From Verticillium longisporum (taxonomy: Eukaryota > Ascomycota > Sordariomycetes > Glomerellales > Plectosphaerellaceae): 64,000 nt of DNA. The position numbers were made by a program, and so were the translations under genes. Shown one piece after another: positions 32,592 through 44,457 of the stretch (the first letter of the stretch is position 1; the number at the start of each line of letters is the position of its first letter). Under the pieces are notes generated by a model, which did no database searches, was not told where the DNA came from, and worked only from the letters and a program-made list of their open reading frames with translations. The stretch is taken from positions 3,162,001 through 3,226,000 of the forward strand of contig JAETXT010000001.1 in the NCBI GenBank assembly GCA_019188255.1, written 5' to 3'.

Positions 32592-33883
32592 GGGCTATGG
32601 GAAACCTTATCCTTGATATGAAGCCATGAACTATCATGTGTACGGCGGCACTATTCTTCTTTACACTCTTTTTGGGATTCGGGCCACATATACACACACT
32701 CATTTTTAACTTAAGTCTTCACGGGCACCAGGAGTTGGAAACGGGACAGGAAAGCTGGCGCAGAGCCAGCCGGATGGACAAGTACAGTCATTACCGGCAT
32801 GAGGGACGGGAGTTTAGGCTTCGCACCAAGGCGCAACGACCTCATGAAAACACACATACACACACTCCTTGCATAGGAGGAAAGGCTAGGAATCTGAGAG
32901 ACTAGAAGAGAATCGAAGCTCGAGGCCCCCGAATCCTCCAATACCCAACCCACACAAACACGAAAGGCTGAACTTGCGTGCAACGTAGACCCACCAGACC
33001 ATTCCAGGTCCGGCGGGCAAACTCTCAACCGGGATGAACTCGTGTGCGTGTGATGTCAGACACACTCCGTTTCTCTTATCGCGTGCTTACTAGCTAGCTA
33101 GGCAGGCACCTCGGTAGCTGGAGGTCAACGGTGGGAAGAAAAACAGCGCACCTGTCGGTTCAAGGCACGGAATACGAATGCGGCAAAGTGAGAAACAAGA
33201 AAGAAAAAGAAACATGGACCTGACCCCCCATGCTTATTCGCTAGTCGCCTTTCGCCGGCTTCGACTCACCGAGGTGTCCTGCATGGGCAGCCTGCACTAC
33301 CACTTGTCACTGACGCCTTTGCAATACGCTGGCTGCACTGCACTGCCTTTTACACTTGTATGTTTTCGTAAATAGACGAGACGAATGTAACAGGGTGACA
33401 TTCCAGCTCAACGAGAGGTCGTCAGCCCACTGCTGCCCCACCTCGCATGAACGCCTCCCCAGGATGAAAAGAAACCCAAAAAGCGAGAGAGCCCTGATTG
33501 AATGCCAGCAGAGCTTGTTATCCGAGCAGGACGGGGATTGGACGGCGGCCGTCTCGTATCCGGCGCTGAGCCTGTCAGAGGGCTGCCCCCCCGGGGAGCC
33601 ATTGATGCACATGCAGCTGCGTCACGGAACCATCGGCGGGTAATGGGCGGGCGTGTCGGTGGACAAGTCCAGGGAAGCAGTAGACCATATCACACCGATA
33701 AGCTCGATCGATCGCCGAAAAGGGCTTTGTTCAACCTGGAGCTGTGCAAGCGACAGGCAGGCAGGCAGGCAGGCAGGCAGGTGGTCAATTCATAAATCCG
33801 TGCTTCATTACCGCCTGCGCTTGAATCCCAGAAAGGCAGCTAGCTAGGTCTACGTCGAGACGGGATGGTCAGGCCAGGCCCTG
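32592..33883. other. Intergenic between convergent genes
   Basis: These are 3' flanks of the GPI protein and APC8. A (CAGG)7 microsatellite lies at 33754-33781 and a CTAGCTAGCTAGG stretch near 33090. No gene was found. Confidence 0.65.
33754..33781. repeat. (CAGG)7 microsatellite
   Basis: Seven exact tetranucleotide units, about 100 bp beyond the APC8 stop codon and so probably in or near its 3' UTR. Confidence 0.9.
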
Positions 33884-36076
33884 TCACGGGCTGAGGACCT
33901 GTTCTTCATATCCCACCAGTCGGGACCGCGCCTCCCTGACCAGGGCCTTGGCCTCTTCAACTTCATAGCCGTCCTGCGTGAGCTCCGTCGCCAGCTTGTC
34001 GGCGGCCTCGTAGTCATTCGTGTCCATGGCGTACCGCGCGAGCCACATGCGCGCACGGCTCGTTGCCGCCGTGACGCCCGTTCCTTCCCGCGCCGCGCTC
34101 TCGCGGTCCTGGCCGTCCTCGTCGTCGGATGCGCCAGGGGAGTCATTGTGTATCGCTATGGATTCCGCCAGCGCCGTGTCCCCGGCGCCCCCGTCCTCTT
34201 GCGCGACGCAGAGCTCCATGTACGACTTTGCCTCGTCCATGTCGCCCATCTCATTGTACATGAATGCAATCTGGAAGAGCACGTCCGGGTCCATGTGGCC
34301 CGTTGCGCCCCGTCCGCTGAGGATGTCCCCGCTTCCGAAACTGCTCCCCACGTCGTAGTACGCGTCGGCGAGCAGCGCCCGCTTGAGAGCCTTGATGCCC
34401 TCCCGTTCCCGGCCCATCCTCTGCAGGCAGGACCCGACGGCCACCCACATCTTGGCGTCCCACGGGCGCAGGCCGGCGGCCTTTTTGTAGTACCACAGTC
34501 TGTCCGTGTGCATTTCCAGCACCTCGTACGTCTGGCCGAGGCCATACCACGCCCGGTAATCGCGGCGGTTGACGTCCACGGCGCGGCGGTACGACTCGAT
34601 GGCCGCGTGCGTGTTTTTCAGCTCGACGTACTCGTGGCCCATCAGCGTCCAGGCCGACAGACACGTGCGATCCAACGTCAGGGCGCGGCGGAAATACTGC
34701 ACAGCCTTTTCGTGCATGGACAGGAGAGAGTAATAGTTTCCGACGACGTCGCAGGACTCTGGACGGAAGCGGTCAATGTTCGAGCACAGATGAGCGATGA
34801 AGGCAAGTTTCGGCCTCAGCTCCATGACGTAGAGAATATTCGAGTAGTGGTCGAGCGAGTCTAAGCGATAGGGGTGGAGCGACAGCAGGCGGCTAAAGTG
34901 CTGCTCGGCAGCTGCGAGATCTTTGGCGTGGTAGGCGAGGAGGGCGTTGCAGGTGAGCAGGAATGCCGAGGTCGGGAAGATGCCGAGAAGCTGGTCCAGA
35001 GAGTTGGCCAGGCTGGGCCCTTGCTGGTACAGTTCGAGTGATGTGTGGAGGTGGAAAATGAAGGAGATGATGTTTTGCGGTAGGTGTCGCGAGACGCGGT
35101 TGAGCTGACACCCGTTAGCAGGTTGTCTTCAAGATCAAAAGGTGAACGGCAGCAACCTACATCCTCGAGCCTCGTGATGAGAGAAGTCATCTCAAGCCAG
35201 CAGCCCCAGTTCATGGGGAACAGGTGAACACTGCGAATGAAGTATTCCATGGCCTTGTCTTCGTTCTTCTCCTTGGCGAGTACCATGCCATATCTAGGCG
35301 ACCCTTGTCAGTCACAACACGCGCCAGGGCATCAGAATCAGCACGGCAAACTCACAGGTACTCGAGCCAGCCCTGGGAGCCGAGAACATCGCCATCCTCG
35401 GCGGTCCGCTGCTCGAACCAGCGGCTGAGGAAGCGGCCCACCGGCAGGAGTTGCTTGTTGACGACGGTGCCGAGGTCCTGGGGGCCCATAACCATTTCCG
35501 AGTCCTCGTTTTTGCGCTTCTCGCCCGACATGACCTTGGCGTACAGAGCCAGGAACAAGCTCTTCTGGCTCAGATTGGGCAACGCACCACCCTCGACAGT
35601 TACCGGCGCATCATCACGCAAGGCTCTCGATTTGCCCTTGCCGCTAGGTGTGCCGCCGACACTCTCACGCTTCGGGTCTATTATGCCCGGCAGCATGGAG
35701 TCTGGGAGAAAGACGGCGGCGCATCGGTCAAACTCGCGGCAGTCGAAGAAGGACTTGGCGAGCAGGTATTTGTTGACTTCCTTCGCTTCAAGAAGGGCCT
35801 CGTCGGGGTCCGGATTGGCGGTCAACACAACGGGGACAGAAGGGAGAGTGGACTCGTCTGGCTGTGCCTCGTGCGAGGGGTCTGGTATGGCATCGAGAAG
35901 CTCGGCGGCCCTAAGAGCGACGCGTTAGAGTCGACTCGCAAGACTGTCTGTCTGTTCGGCCGCAGGGACGAAGCTCACCACTTTGCCGACTGGTAGAGGC
36001 AGCGCTCCGAGCACTTGACCACTGCATCTTGCAGGGCAGCTCGGAGCTGTGCGAGGTCATGCGCATTCAGGGACAT
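33884..36076 (-). CDS. cdc23: Anaphase-promoting complex subunit 8 (Cdc23)
   Basis: TPR scaffold subunit of the APC/C ubiquitin ligase, which triggers anaphase and mitotic exit. Exons are 36076-35979, 35910-35356, 35293-35161 and 35104-33884, giving 668 residues with consistent phases. The N-terminus, ALQDAVVKCSERCLYQSAKW, continues across intron 1 into AAELLDAI. EVNKYLLAKSFFDCREFDRC and the later YGMVLAKEKNEDKAMEYFIRS are typical Apc8. The second half is a run of tetratricopeptide repeats, for example KAVQYFRRALTLDRT, HAAIESYRRAVDVNRRDYRA and WYGLGQTYEVLEM. An acidic Asp/Glu-rich insertion (DDEDGQDRES) interrupts the last repeats. The gene is intact and divergent from farnesyl diphosphate synthase. 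An open frame on the opposite strand (34148-34864) is a shadow of the GC-rich codons. Confidence 0.96.
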
Positions 36077-36886
36077 GTCTGGGGCATTCTCAGCCACGCG
36101 CCGTCAGTGTCGCGTTTGGCCGCGGCGTGTGGTACCGGCCGGTCGCAAGAGGACCAAGGGCGGGCAGATCCAGTTCAGCACGGCGAATTGGGTTTGTGTT
36201 GGTCTGCACGAGGCGACGCGTTTGTGAAGGGCAATTGGTGACTCAGCCAGTGACTTGGCGGTGAGTGGTCGACCTGGTTTCTCGTCAGGGATGCGCGCGT
36301 TGCAGTTGATTGCCCTGACGTGGTAAGGGCTCGTTGATGGAGTCGGGTTTGCTGGAACACAGCTCACGATGTCATTGAGAGCTACCTACCTTCCTAGGTA
36401 CCTACCTTAGAGTACCTACCTTGGAGTACCTACCTAGAGTACCTACCTTGGAGGTAGGTATCCAATGATCAAAGTCCCTGGGAGGCGCGCGACGCGGCAA
36501 GGTGCCGCCCCGTTCCAGCCCGACAGCGCTTGCCTTCCAGTGCTGCCAGCCCCCCTTCACAGCTGCCCCGCCCTGGGTCTCCCCCCTTCCCCCCCTGACG
36601 GTCCCCTGTCTCGAGCCCTGACCGCCTGCCCGTTCAGAAGGCGAAGGAGGGGCAGCTGGGGCAGACCCCTCCTCACTTCCCCCTTCCCCCCCTTCGGTGC
36701 GACCAAGACCCAAGACGACCCGATAAATTGCGACTGTTAAAATAGCGGTAAATTTCCCAACGGTCAGCCATTGTTGTGACAACCACCCTCCTCGTTGCCT
36801 ACCTACTTTGCTCCAGGACACCTGAACCCAGAGAGACCTCGCCCCTCGAACCCAGCACCCAGCACCCATCACATTCACCTTTCACC
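36077..36886. other. Divergent APC8-FPPS promoter region
   Basis: 810-bp spacer. It contains the TACCTA array annotated separately and a C-rich tract (about 36540-36700) just upstream of the FPPS leader. No gene is present. Confidence 0.65.
36382..36460. repeat. Array of TACCTA/TAGGTA elements
   Basis: Seventy-nine bases made almost only of TACCTACCTT, AGGTA and GAGTACCTACC units with a loose period of about 18 bp. It lies midway between the divergent APC8 and FPPS genes. It is the densest copy of an element seen in most spacers of this window. Confidence 0.85.
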
Positions 36887-37989
<1,103 letters not shown>

Positions 37990-38483
37990 ACGGTGTGCCC
38001 CGAGGCGAGGCCTGCCCTGGCCTGGCCTGGCAGGCGAGGAGCAGGCAGGGGAGATGATGATTTGTTGCCAAAACGAAGAAGAAGAAGAAGAAGATACCTA
38101 CACCGCGGATACGATTGATAGTAATGATATAGAGTGTGTTTGACGACGGCCCATGTGAAAAGTCAATGGACAAACTAGGTACACACGAACAGAGGACTGC
38201 ATCTTTAACTTGTGTGTATTGTGTTGCGCCGTTGGTGTTTCCCCACCCCTTTAGTGATGACTTGCCTTTTCCTGCCATTTAGTTGGCCTTACAGGATGTT
38301 TCAAACAACAAGAAACTTACGGCCTCAATCGTTGAATATGCGTGTGCGTGTCCCAGGTACATGGAATCCTCCCTGAGAAAAGGGGAAGCCATGAACCCCC
38401 ATCTCTGCCTCTCATGCCATCATAACGCCAAGGCCAACTCGTTACAGACCCAAGCAAAGCACATCGGTACAGAAAACCCCCTA
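37990..38483. other. Intergenic between convergent genes
   Basis: 3' flanks of FPPS and the RA-PH gene. A (GAA)n run at about 38075-38094 lies some 90 bp past the FPPS stop. Nothing else was seen. Confidence 0.65.
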
Positions 38484-40972
38484 TCAACCCTGTAACGGCC
38501 CGGTCCGGGTCCTCATCTCCACGCCCCTGGCCATCGGGTCCCGCCCCCTCGCCCGCTCGACAAAGTTGATCAGCGGCACGTCCTCATCGTCGTCCCTGCG
38601 CCTCGAAGGCCGCACAACGGGCGACTTGGTCGGCATGGGCGGAACAGGCGGCTGCTGGTGCTGGTGCTGCTCGTGCGACGCCGCCCTCCTCTGCGCCGGC
38701 GCAGCGGTGGAGGCGCTCCGCACCCTCGTGCTCGACCGCGCCCTCGTGCCTGACCTGGCCCTCGTGGCAGACCGCTCGAGGCCCCCCGTTGTTGTCGTTG
38801 TCGTCGTCGTCGCCGCTGCTGCTGCGGCGCTGGGGTTTGACTTTGTCGTCTTGGTGGTGCCCCGCCGCGCGAGGCCCGTTGTCGCCATGCTCGGCGGCAG
38901 CGCCGCCAGACCACTGCCGCCAAGGTGGTCGTACTGCTGCTCGCGCGAGTCGGTGGCCATGCTGACGAGGGGCGCGCCGTGCGGGACGCGGACGCCGCGT
39001 CCGTGCGACTCGCGCCAGGCCTGCGGCAGGTCAGGCACGCGCGGCGTGTTGGAGAGGTCGAGCAGCGGCTGGGGCTTCTCGGCGAGCTTGCCGTACGAGG
39101 CGCCGTCCGAGGTCGGCGGGCGCGGGTTCGTGCGGGCACGCGCGCGGCCTGGCTGGCGCGGCATCGTGGGCTGCTCGGCCGAGGCGCCACGCAGCGTGTT
39201 GGCGCGCTCAGGGGCGCGCGTCTGCCTGGCTGGGTCCTGATTGCGCGTCTGCAGGAGGCCGCCGCCAGTGAAGGGCCCCGCGACGGGGGCGGCGGGCTCG
39301 GGCGACGCCTCGGGCTGGTATCGACGCTCGGCGGCCGTCGGTCGCCTTCGCGTGTTGCTGCGGTCGAGTGACCGGGCCTGTCGGCCTCCTCCTGCAGACG
39401 GGTCTGCAGCAGACCGCCGGTGAACGGGCTCTCGAGGGGCGGTTCCTCGGCGGTGGCGTCGAGCTGAAATCTCCGTTCAGGGGGCGCAGACGGTCTCCTC
39501 TTCGTGTTGCTCCTGTCCAGTGACCTCGCTTGCCGGCTCGGCTCCTGCAGCCGACTCTCCTCTTGCAAGCGGTTCTGCAGGAGTCCGCCTGTAAAGGGTC
39601 CCTCTGCCGGAGAATCATCCGACGTCCTCTCGGCCAGCTCGGCGTGGTATTTGCGATCCTCGTATACCTTGCCCAGCAGCCCATTCGACTTGAACTCGTC
39701 TTCCCGCGCAAAAGGGTCGATGCGCTGCGGCGGCGAGACGGGCGCGCGGGGCGATTGCAGAGGGCTGGCAATCGCCTGCCGCGTCGCCGTCGTGGGTCTG
39801 GCCGTGGTCCTCTGCACAGGCGGCCTCTGCTTCTCGGCGGGCTTTTCTGGCAGAAAGTCCTTGCCAAACTCTTCGAGCGGCTTGTCGAACCTGTTCATGT
39901 CGAGAAGCGGCTCAAACTTGCCAATGGTATACGGCGTCTCGTCCACGGACACCTTGAGGCGGTGGTGCCCGCTCTTGACAATATCTGTAGGCTTTTCCAC
40001 GTGGAGCCTGTCGTGGTTCGTCTGCAGTGCCTTTTCCTTCTTGGCGAGGTCGACCTTTTTGTTGACCAGATACCAGCTGCGCCACTCCTGGACGCTCTTG
40101 TGGAGCTTGCGGGCGGCCGTCGTGTCGTCGGTGCTGAGAAAGTGAATGAAATTCTCCGTGTTCAGGAAGACACTGTTTTTCTGCTGGCTCTTGATGGCGA
40201 GCACGTGCTTCTTGGGCACCTTGAGACGCTTCAGCATGTCCTGGTCGGTCACCTGGTAGACGTCAAAATCGGAGAGGTTGCAGAGGGCGGTGCTGTCCTT
40301 GTCGGACAGCTTCGCGTCGGGCTTCTTGTGCGAGTAGACCTGGCCCGTCTCGAGCAGGGTGATGAGGCGCTTGTTCCAGCGGCCGGGCCTGTGCGACAGG
40401 TTCATGGGAAAGTTGATGAAGCCGGGCGGCGCATCGTGCGAGCGCGGCACAGACTCGATGCTCAGGTCCGAGCTGATTTCTGCAGCGCCGCCCGGGATGA
40501 TGAGAAGCGAGTGTTGGACGTCGCGCTCCCACGAGTTGAGGACATCTCGGATGCGCTCGTAGCGCCGCAGTGGACGCTCGAGACCGAAAGAGAAGTAGCA
40601 CTCGACGACAATGCTCGATTGGGGGTCAATGTTGTGGCTCATGAGATTGGCGGCGGAGAATAAAAGGTCCACGGGCGATGTATCAGGCGTGACGGGCAGG
40701 CTGATGGAGGACTGCAGGCATCGGATCGTCACTCTCTGTCAAGATGGTCAGCCGGGCGAGGTTTGCAAGGCACGCAGGTGAGGTCCGCGCGGCACGCGAG
40801 CGAGGGGCAGGCAGGTGGGCCAACTTACGCGGTCGCCTGCGTTGCTGGCGGAGTGAGGGGCATCCAGTTGGGGCACGACGCCGCCGCCGACGCCGCCCGC
40901 GTGGATGAAGTTATTGGAGGGCATGGCTGTGGCTGGCGGTGGTGGTGGTGGTGTGGGTTTCAAGATGAACAA
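38484..40972 (-). CDS. Ras-association and PH domain adaptor protein (one apparent 1-base deletion)
   Basis: Probable membrane-recruited adaptor for a small GTPase, with the RA-PH order of the Mig10/RIAM/lamellipodin group. Exons are 40972-40830 (to 40829 inclusive) and 40735-38484, about 798 residues. A shorter start at 40924 (MPSNNFIHAGG) would skip a polyproline leader. The RA domain starts at RVTIRCLQSSISLPVTPDTS and contains SIVVECYFSFGLERPLRRYE. The PH domain runs from RPGRWNKRLITLLETGQVYS to KSVQEWRSWYLV. The C-terminal half is disordered and carries three copies of a block starting with PFTGGLLQ or PFTGGGLLQ. The frame slips at the G3 run 39374-39376; one added base restores RSLDRSNTRRRP, matching the preceding repeat. 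The far C-terminus is basic and ends with a DDDEDVPLINFVERARGRDP segment. Confidence 0.8.
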
Positions 40973-42717
40973 TGTCGACGTAGTCGCATGGCGCTCCAGA
41001 TCGTCTTGTCGTAAAGTAGTACAAGCTTCGGGGATCGCCCAGGCAGTCGCTCAACAGGACGCTGTCGATCAACGGGACCTTGCCTGCCTTGTGGTCGTCC
41101 GCTTCCGCTTTCTGGTCTGCAGCAGAGTCGCAGCTTTCTGGTCTGCAGCAGAGTCGCAGCTTTCTGGTCTGCAGCAGAGTCGCAGCTTTCTGGTCTGCAG
41201 CAGAGTCGCAGCTTTCTGGTCTGCAGCAGAGTCGCAGCAGAGTCTGGCTGCCGAAGCTATTTGCTTGTGTGGGGCTGATTGCTACGAAAGGAAGGTTTCG
41301 CGATGCACCTGGCAGTCGTCGGAAGGAGATCGATCGTCGACTTTACGATGTGTGTTGGAAAAAGTCGGCAGAACAGAATAGGAGCAGGTGGTCGGCAATG
41401 CCAAATCGCAGAAATTGTGTCTCAAGGGATGCCAAGTCGCGCAAAGGTCCTCGCGAAAGGAAAGGGGACTGCCATTGTGCGCACGAGGGCTGTCGAGGGG
41501 GGGGGGAGGGGAGGTTGTGGGAGGGGAGGCACGGTACCTGGAATGGAAAACGCGGGGGGCAGAGACGGCTGTACGAGGTTGGGTGATGGATGGTCCACGG
41601 TCCCTGGTCCCTGGTCTCTTCGGGTGGGACGAGCAGCAGGCCATCAGCCGACAGAGTGTGAGGCGTTGCGTGTCGTCGATCTGGGCGCTATTTCGCTCAT
41701 AGGCTCTGTCTGTCTGCCCTTGCTGTGCCCTTGCTGTGCCCTTGCTGAGCCCTTGCACCGCTTTGTTGCTTTTTGGGGGCCGAAGCAATACTCGGGCAAC
41801 GGCAGAAGGAAGAGAAACTTTGCTTTGAGATGCAAGTCTCAATTGGTGATGACATGGTCTAGGTGCCCCGGTGAGACGGGCGGCCCACCATTTGTTTCGA
41901 TCGTGATCGTCGCCATCCGCTGGCCTTTGACTTGTGCCTTGGGTACCACGTACCTACCTAGGTACTGTATCTAGGTCCCTACAGTAAGGCAGGCAGGCAT
42001 CATCGCCTGGGGCTGCCTCGTAGCCTAGCGATTAAGGGTAGCATAATTCGCCGCGACATGCAGGTCCGTAGGGCCAGAGGCTCCTGCTTGACTAGCCCAC
42101 CCGCGCTTCCCTGCAAGGGCGCCCGAGCCTGGCGGTCCGTGAGGTTTCACTGCACTACATTTCGGCGTAAAAATACTTTCCGCCCTGCCATTGCTACTTT
42201 GAGCCATGCAGGGTCTTGACGCGTGGGTGGGGCGCAACCCTAACCCTGGCGGGATATCTGTCTGTCAGGTCCGGAGGCAGAACACCAGACGGACATCTTC
42301 ACGTAGCCATCAGCAACACACATCTTTTTCCCAGCTCCTAAAGCACCATCTCATGCCGCGGGCCCCAGCACGAAGAATGTGCATGACGCACAAGGTGTAA
42401 GTGGCTCCGTGGCGTCCAACCCGAGGACCGACCCGTCGGGTGAGTGTCTTGTCTCAAGCCACCTAAACATAATTAGAACTGATCTTGATCACCATTTCAA
42501 AAATAAAATAACAATAAAAAAAAGCTATTCGTGTTGATCCGGGATGCTATTCTTCGTGTCTCTTGCACCCAAGGTAGATGGTCTCAGAACCTGACCTGAA
42601 TCCAACGTTATCTCCACATTGTCAAGTGATATCCAAAGAAAAATGGATGCACCCATTCACATTTGGTCTCGGCCAGGTCATCCCGTCCACTTCAGCCCAT
42701 GTCGAGGCCTCGACACC
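40973..42717. other. Intergenic: RA-PH upstream region and small-peptide 3' flank
   Basis: It holds the 26-bp minisatellite (41109-41238), 12-bp CCCTTGCTGTGC-type repeats near 41717-41755, a TACCTA/TAGGTA element at 41941-41978 and a short telomere-like AACCCTAACCCT at about 42235. Frames across 41080-42000 are products of the repeats and show no domain. Confidence 0.6.
41109..41238. repeat. 26-bp minisatellite, five exact copies
   Basis: Five identical head-to-tail units of 26 bp start at 41109, 41135, 41161, 41187 and 41213; each begins TTTCTGGTCTGCAGCAGAGT. There is no spacer between units, so this is not CRISPR-like. It lies about 140-270 bp upstream of the RA-PH start codon, probably in its promoter or leader. 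The period is not a multiple of three. Confidence 0.95.
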
Positions 42718-42906
42718 CTAGCACTTGGCCGTATAGCAGTTTCCGCCGGTGCTGCAGCAGCTGCGGAAGCCGCGATAGCAGGGGCTGCACATCTGCCGCT
42801 TCTCGAGGTCCTTGTCCACCGTCTCGGCGCCGACGGGCGAGGGCAGAGCCATGGCGGCCGTGGAGAAGAAGGCGACGAGGCCGACGAGGACAGTAGTGAA
42901 CTTCAT
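42718..42906 (-). CDS. Small secreted cysteine-rich peptide precursor with Kex2 site
   Basis: 62-residue precursor. A signal peptide, MKFTTVLVGLVAFFSTAAMA, is followed by a short acidic propeptide ending in the dibasic EKR. Kex2-type cutting there would release QMCSPCYRGFRSC and the rest, a 25-residue mature peptide with six cysteines in the pattern C-x2-C-x6-CC-x5-C-x4-C. An N-terminal Gln after KR could cyclise to pyroglutamate. The start at 42906 was chosen because the upstream in-frame Met at 42969 would precede the signal peptide with charged residues. Such precursors include antifungal peptides, effectors and defensin-like or knottin-like peptides, but I cannot assign it to a family. 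A minus-strand TATAAG lies near 43095-43100. Confidence 0.75.
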   Translation of the reverse strand: MKFTTVLVGLVAFFSTAAMALPSPVGAETVDKDLEKRQMCSPCYRGFRSCCSTGGNCYTAKC

Positions 42907-44457
42907 TTTCGATTGGTGTGTGGCTTTATCGCCATTTCTTGTTAGCTCCTTGACTCGTTGTGGGATCATCGAATGTCCCGAAAGGGTAACTTACAGTGAG
43001 AGAATTGGCCGAGTCTGAATCGAGAGATACTGTAGAACTTCTTCTTGTTGTTGTCGAGCCACCGCCTTCTTCTCTTCTGGAAAGACCGCCATTCTTATAC
43101 TTTTCAAACCAGCTCATGTCGCCCTGCTGAGCAACTCTTGAACTCCATGTTAACATTATCGCTGCTCGTGTATGCTCGCTATTCGCTTCGCCCTGAAAGA
43201 ATGCACTCAGTGACGACGAATAGGTAGCAAAGATTGTTTACGAAGCGGAAGACGGGTCCCCGTTCCGTTTACGGATTCATCGTCGCCAATTGCAACACTG
43301 CGCTTAGAGTTGATGTGCTACGCAACAGTTTAGGCAAAGTGGGTGGCGATTCTGTAACTCCGGTGAGACTTTGTTTGTGGCAGTGGAAAGCGACAGACTC
43401 ACACGATGAAGAAAGTCGTTTCATTGCATCTTGTTTTGCCTGGAAGCTACTTTCTGCATAGACAACCATGTTCTGGCTTTCCACATGAGGCCTGCTGAAA
43501 AGGTTTCCACGTAAGAACAACATCTTTGTTACCTTGATGACTCCCTTCGTCAATAAGCAAATGTTCATGAACTGGTCATGCCAATAAATGAACACCCCAA
43601 AAGCTCAGCAGCCAAAGTCTCTCTGGGTGTTGAAAGTCTCTCTGGGTGTTGATCAGAACGTCAATAAAGCGCATGCCAAGGCAGAGGCCGCACAGTATGC
43701 GGGCCGAAGCAGGCAACATTCATGGCCAGGTGGCCAACGTGGAGGACATGCTCCTCTATGTGAATGATAACAGACGTAAACCTCCTGGGATCCATACCGT
43801 ATGCATCAGGCTGTGGAACCACCAGAGGAAAGGAAAGACGGTTGCAGGAACCGAAGGATTCGACGCAATGACCCCAACGTTGGCATGCTCTCCTGTCAGC
43901 AGTCCTAGACAAGATACCCAATAGTCCGTTCTCGTGCCTACATGAGCATGCGAGACGACACGAAGGGCCGAGTTTTCGTTGCATCTGCATCGTTCATCGC
44001 AGCCCTCGTGTGCTGGTTCGTCGTTGTCTCGTGCAAGTCGACGGAATGAAGTGGCCGAAGTGATTGAAGTGCTGCGTTCTCTCGGCGCGCCCCGCGCGAA
44101 GGATTCGAAGGATCCTGTATTGCATGGACAATGCACTCAGACTACGAGGGTGTGCCTCACGGCTGTGGCGATCGTGGCACTTGCAACTTGCATCCCGGAT
44201 CACAACATGACAACTTTAGCTCCTTGCCTATGCCCTAGTCCAGATTTTCGCTACATTCATCGAGTATGATTTGCCCAAACAAACAGTTCGGCACCCGACT
44301 TCAAATGGGCATGCTCGCAAGGATACTCCAAGCCAGCTTCTGGAATTGATCTATCCAGACGCGAATGATAAAATCACAGCCGAACTTCGGCAGCAGGGCT
44401 CCAACAAGTTTGATTGCCGCCCTAACCTGACAACCCGGCCCGACCTTGCTCATGGCC
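42907..44457. other. Intergenic: peptide promoter and reductase 3' flank
   Basis: It contains the possible exon at 42995-43117 and a 19-bp direct repeat (AAAGTCTCTCTGGGTGTTG) in tandem at 43614-43651. Other open frames (e.g. 43661-44136) overlap on both strands without protein-like features. Confidence 0.55.
42995..43117 (-). other. Possible upstream exon next to the cysteine-rich peptide
   Basis: An open segment beginning MSWFEKYKNGGLSRREEGGG ends exactly at a consensus GTAAGT donor (42994-42989), and CTAAC lies downstream. No acceptor joins it to the peptide ORF without removing the signal peptide, except one within codon 2 that is implausible. It may be a separate small gene, an alternative first exon, or promoter DNA: its KYKN codons contain the TATAAG. 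Confidence 0.25.

Noticed and set aside
39530..40663. 377-codon plus-strand frame antisense to the RA-PH gene, and similar antisense frames at 34148-34864, 52376-53230 and 17848-18531
   Set aside because: Shadows of C-ending codon use. The sense strands encode clear conserved proteins.
41109..41238. CRISPR-like array
   Set aside because: Units are contiguous with no spacers, and the DNA is eukaryotic. It is a simple minisatellite.
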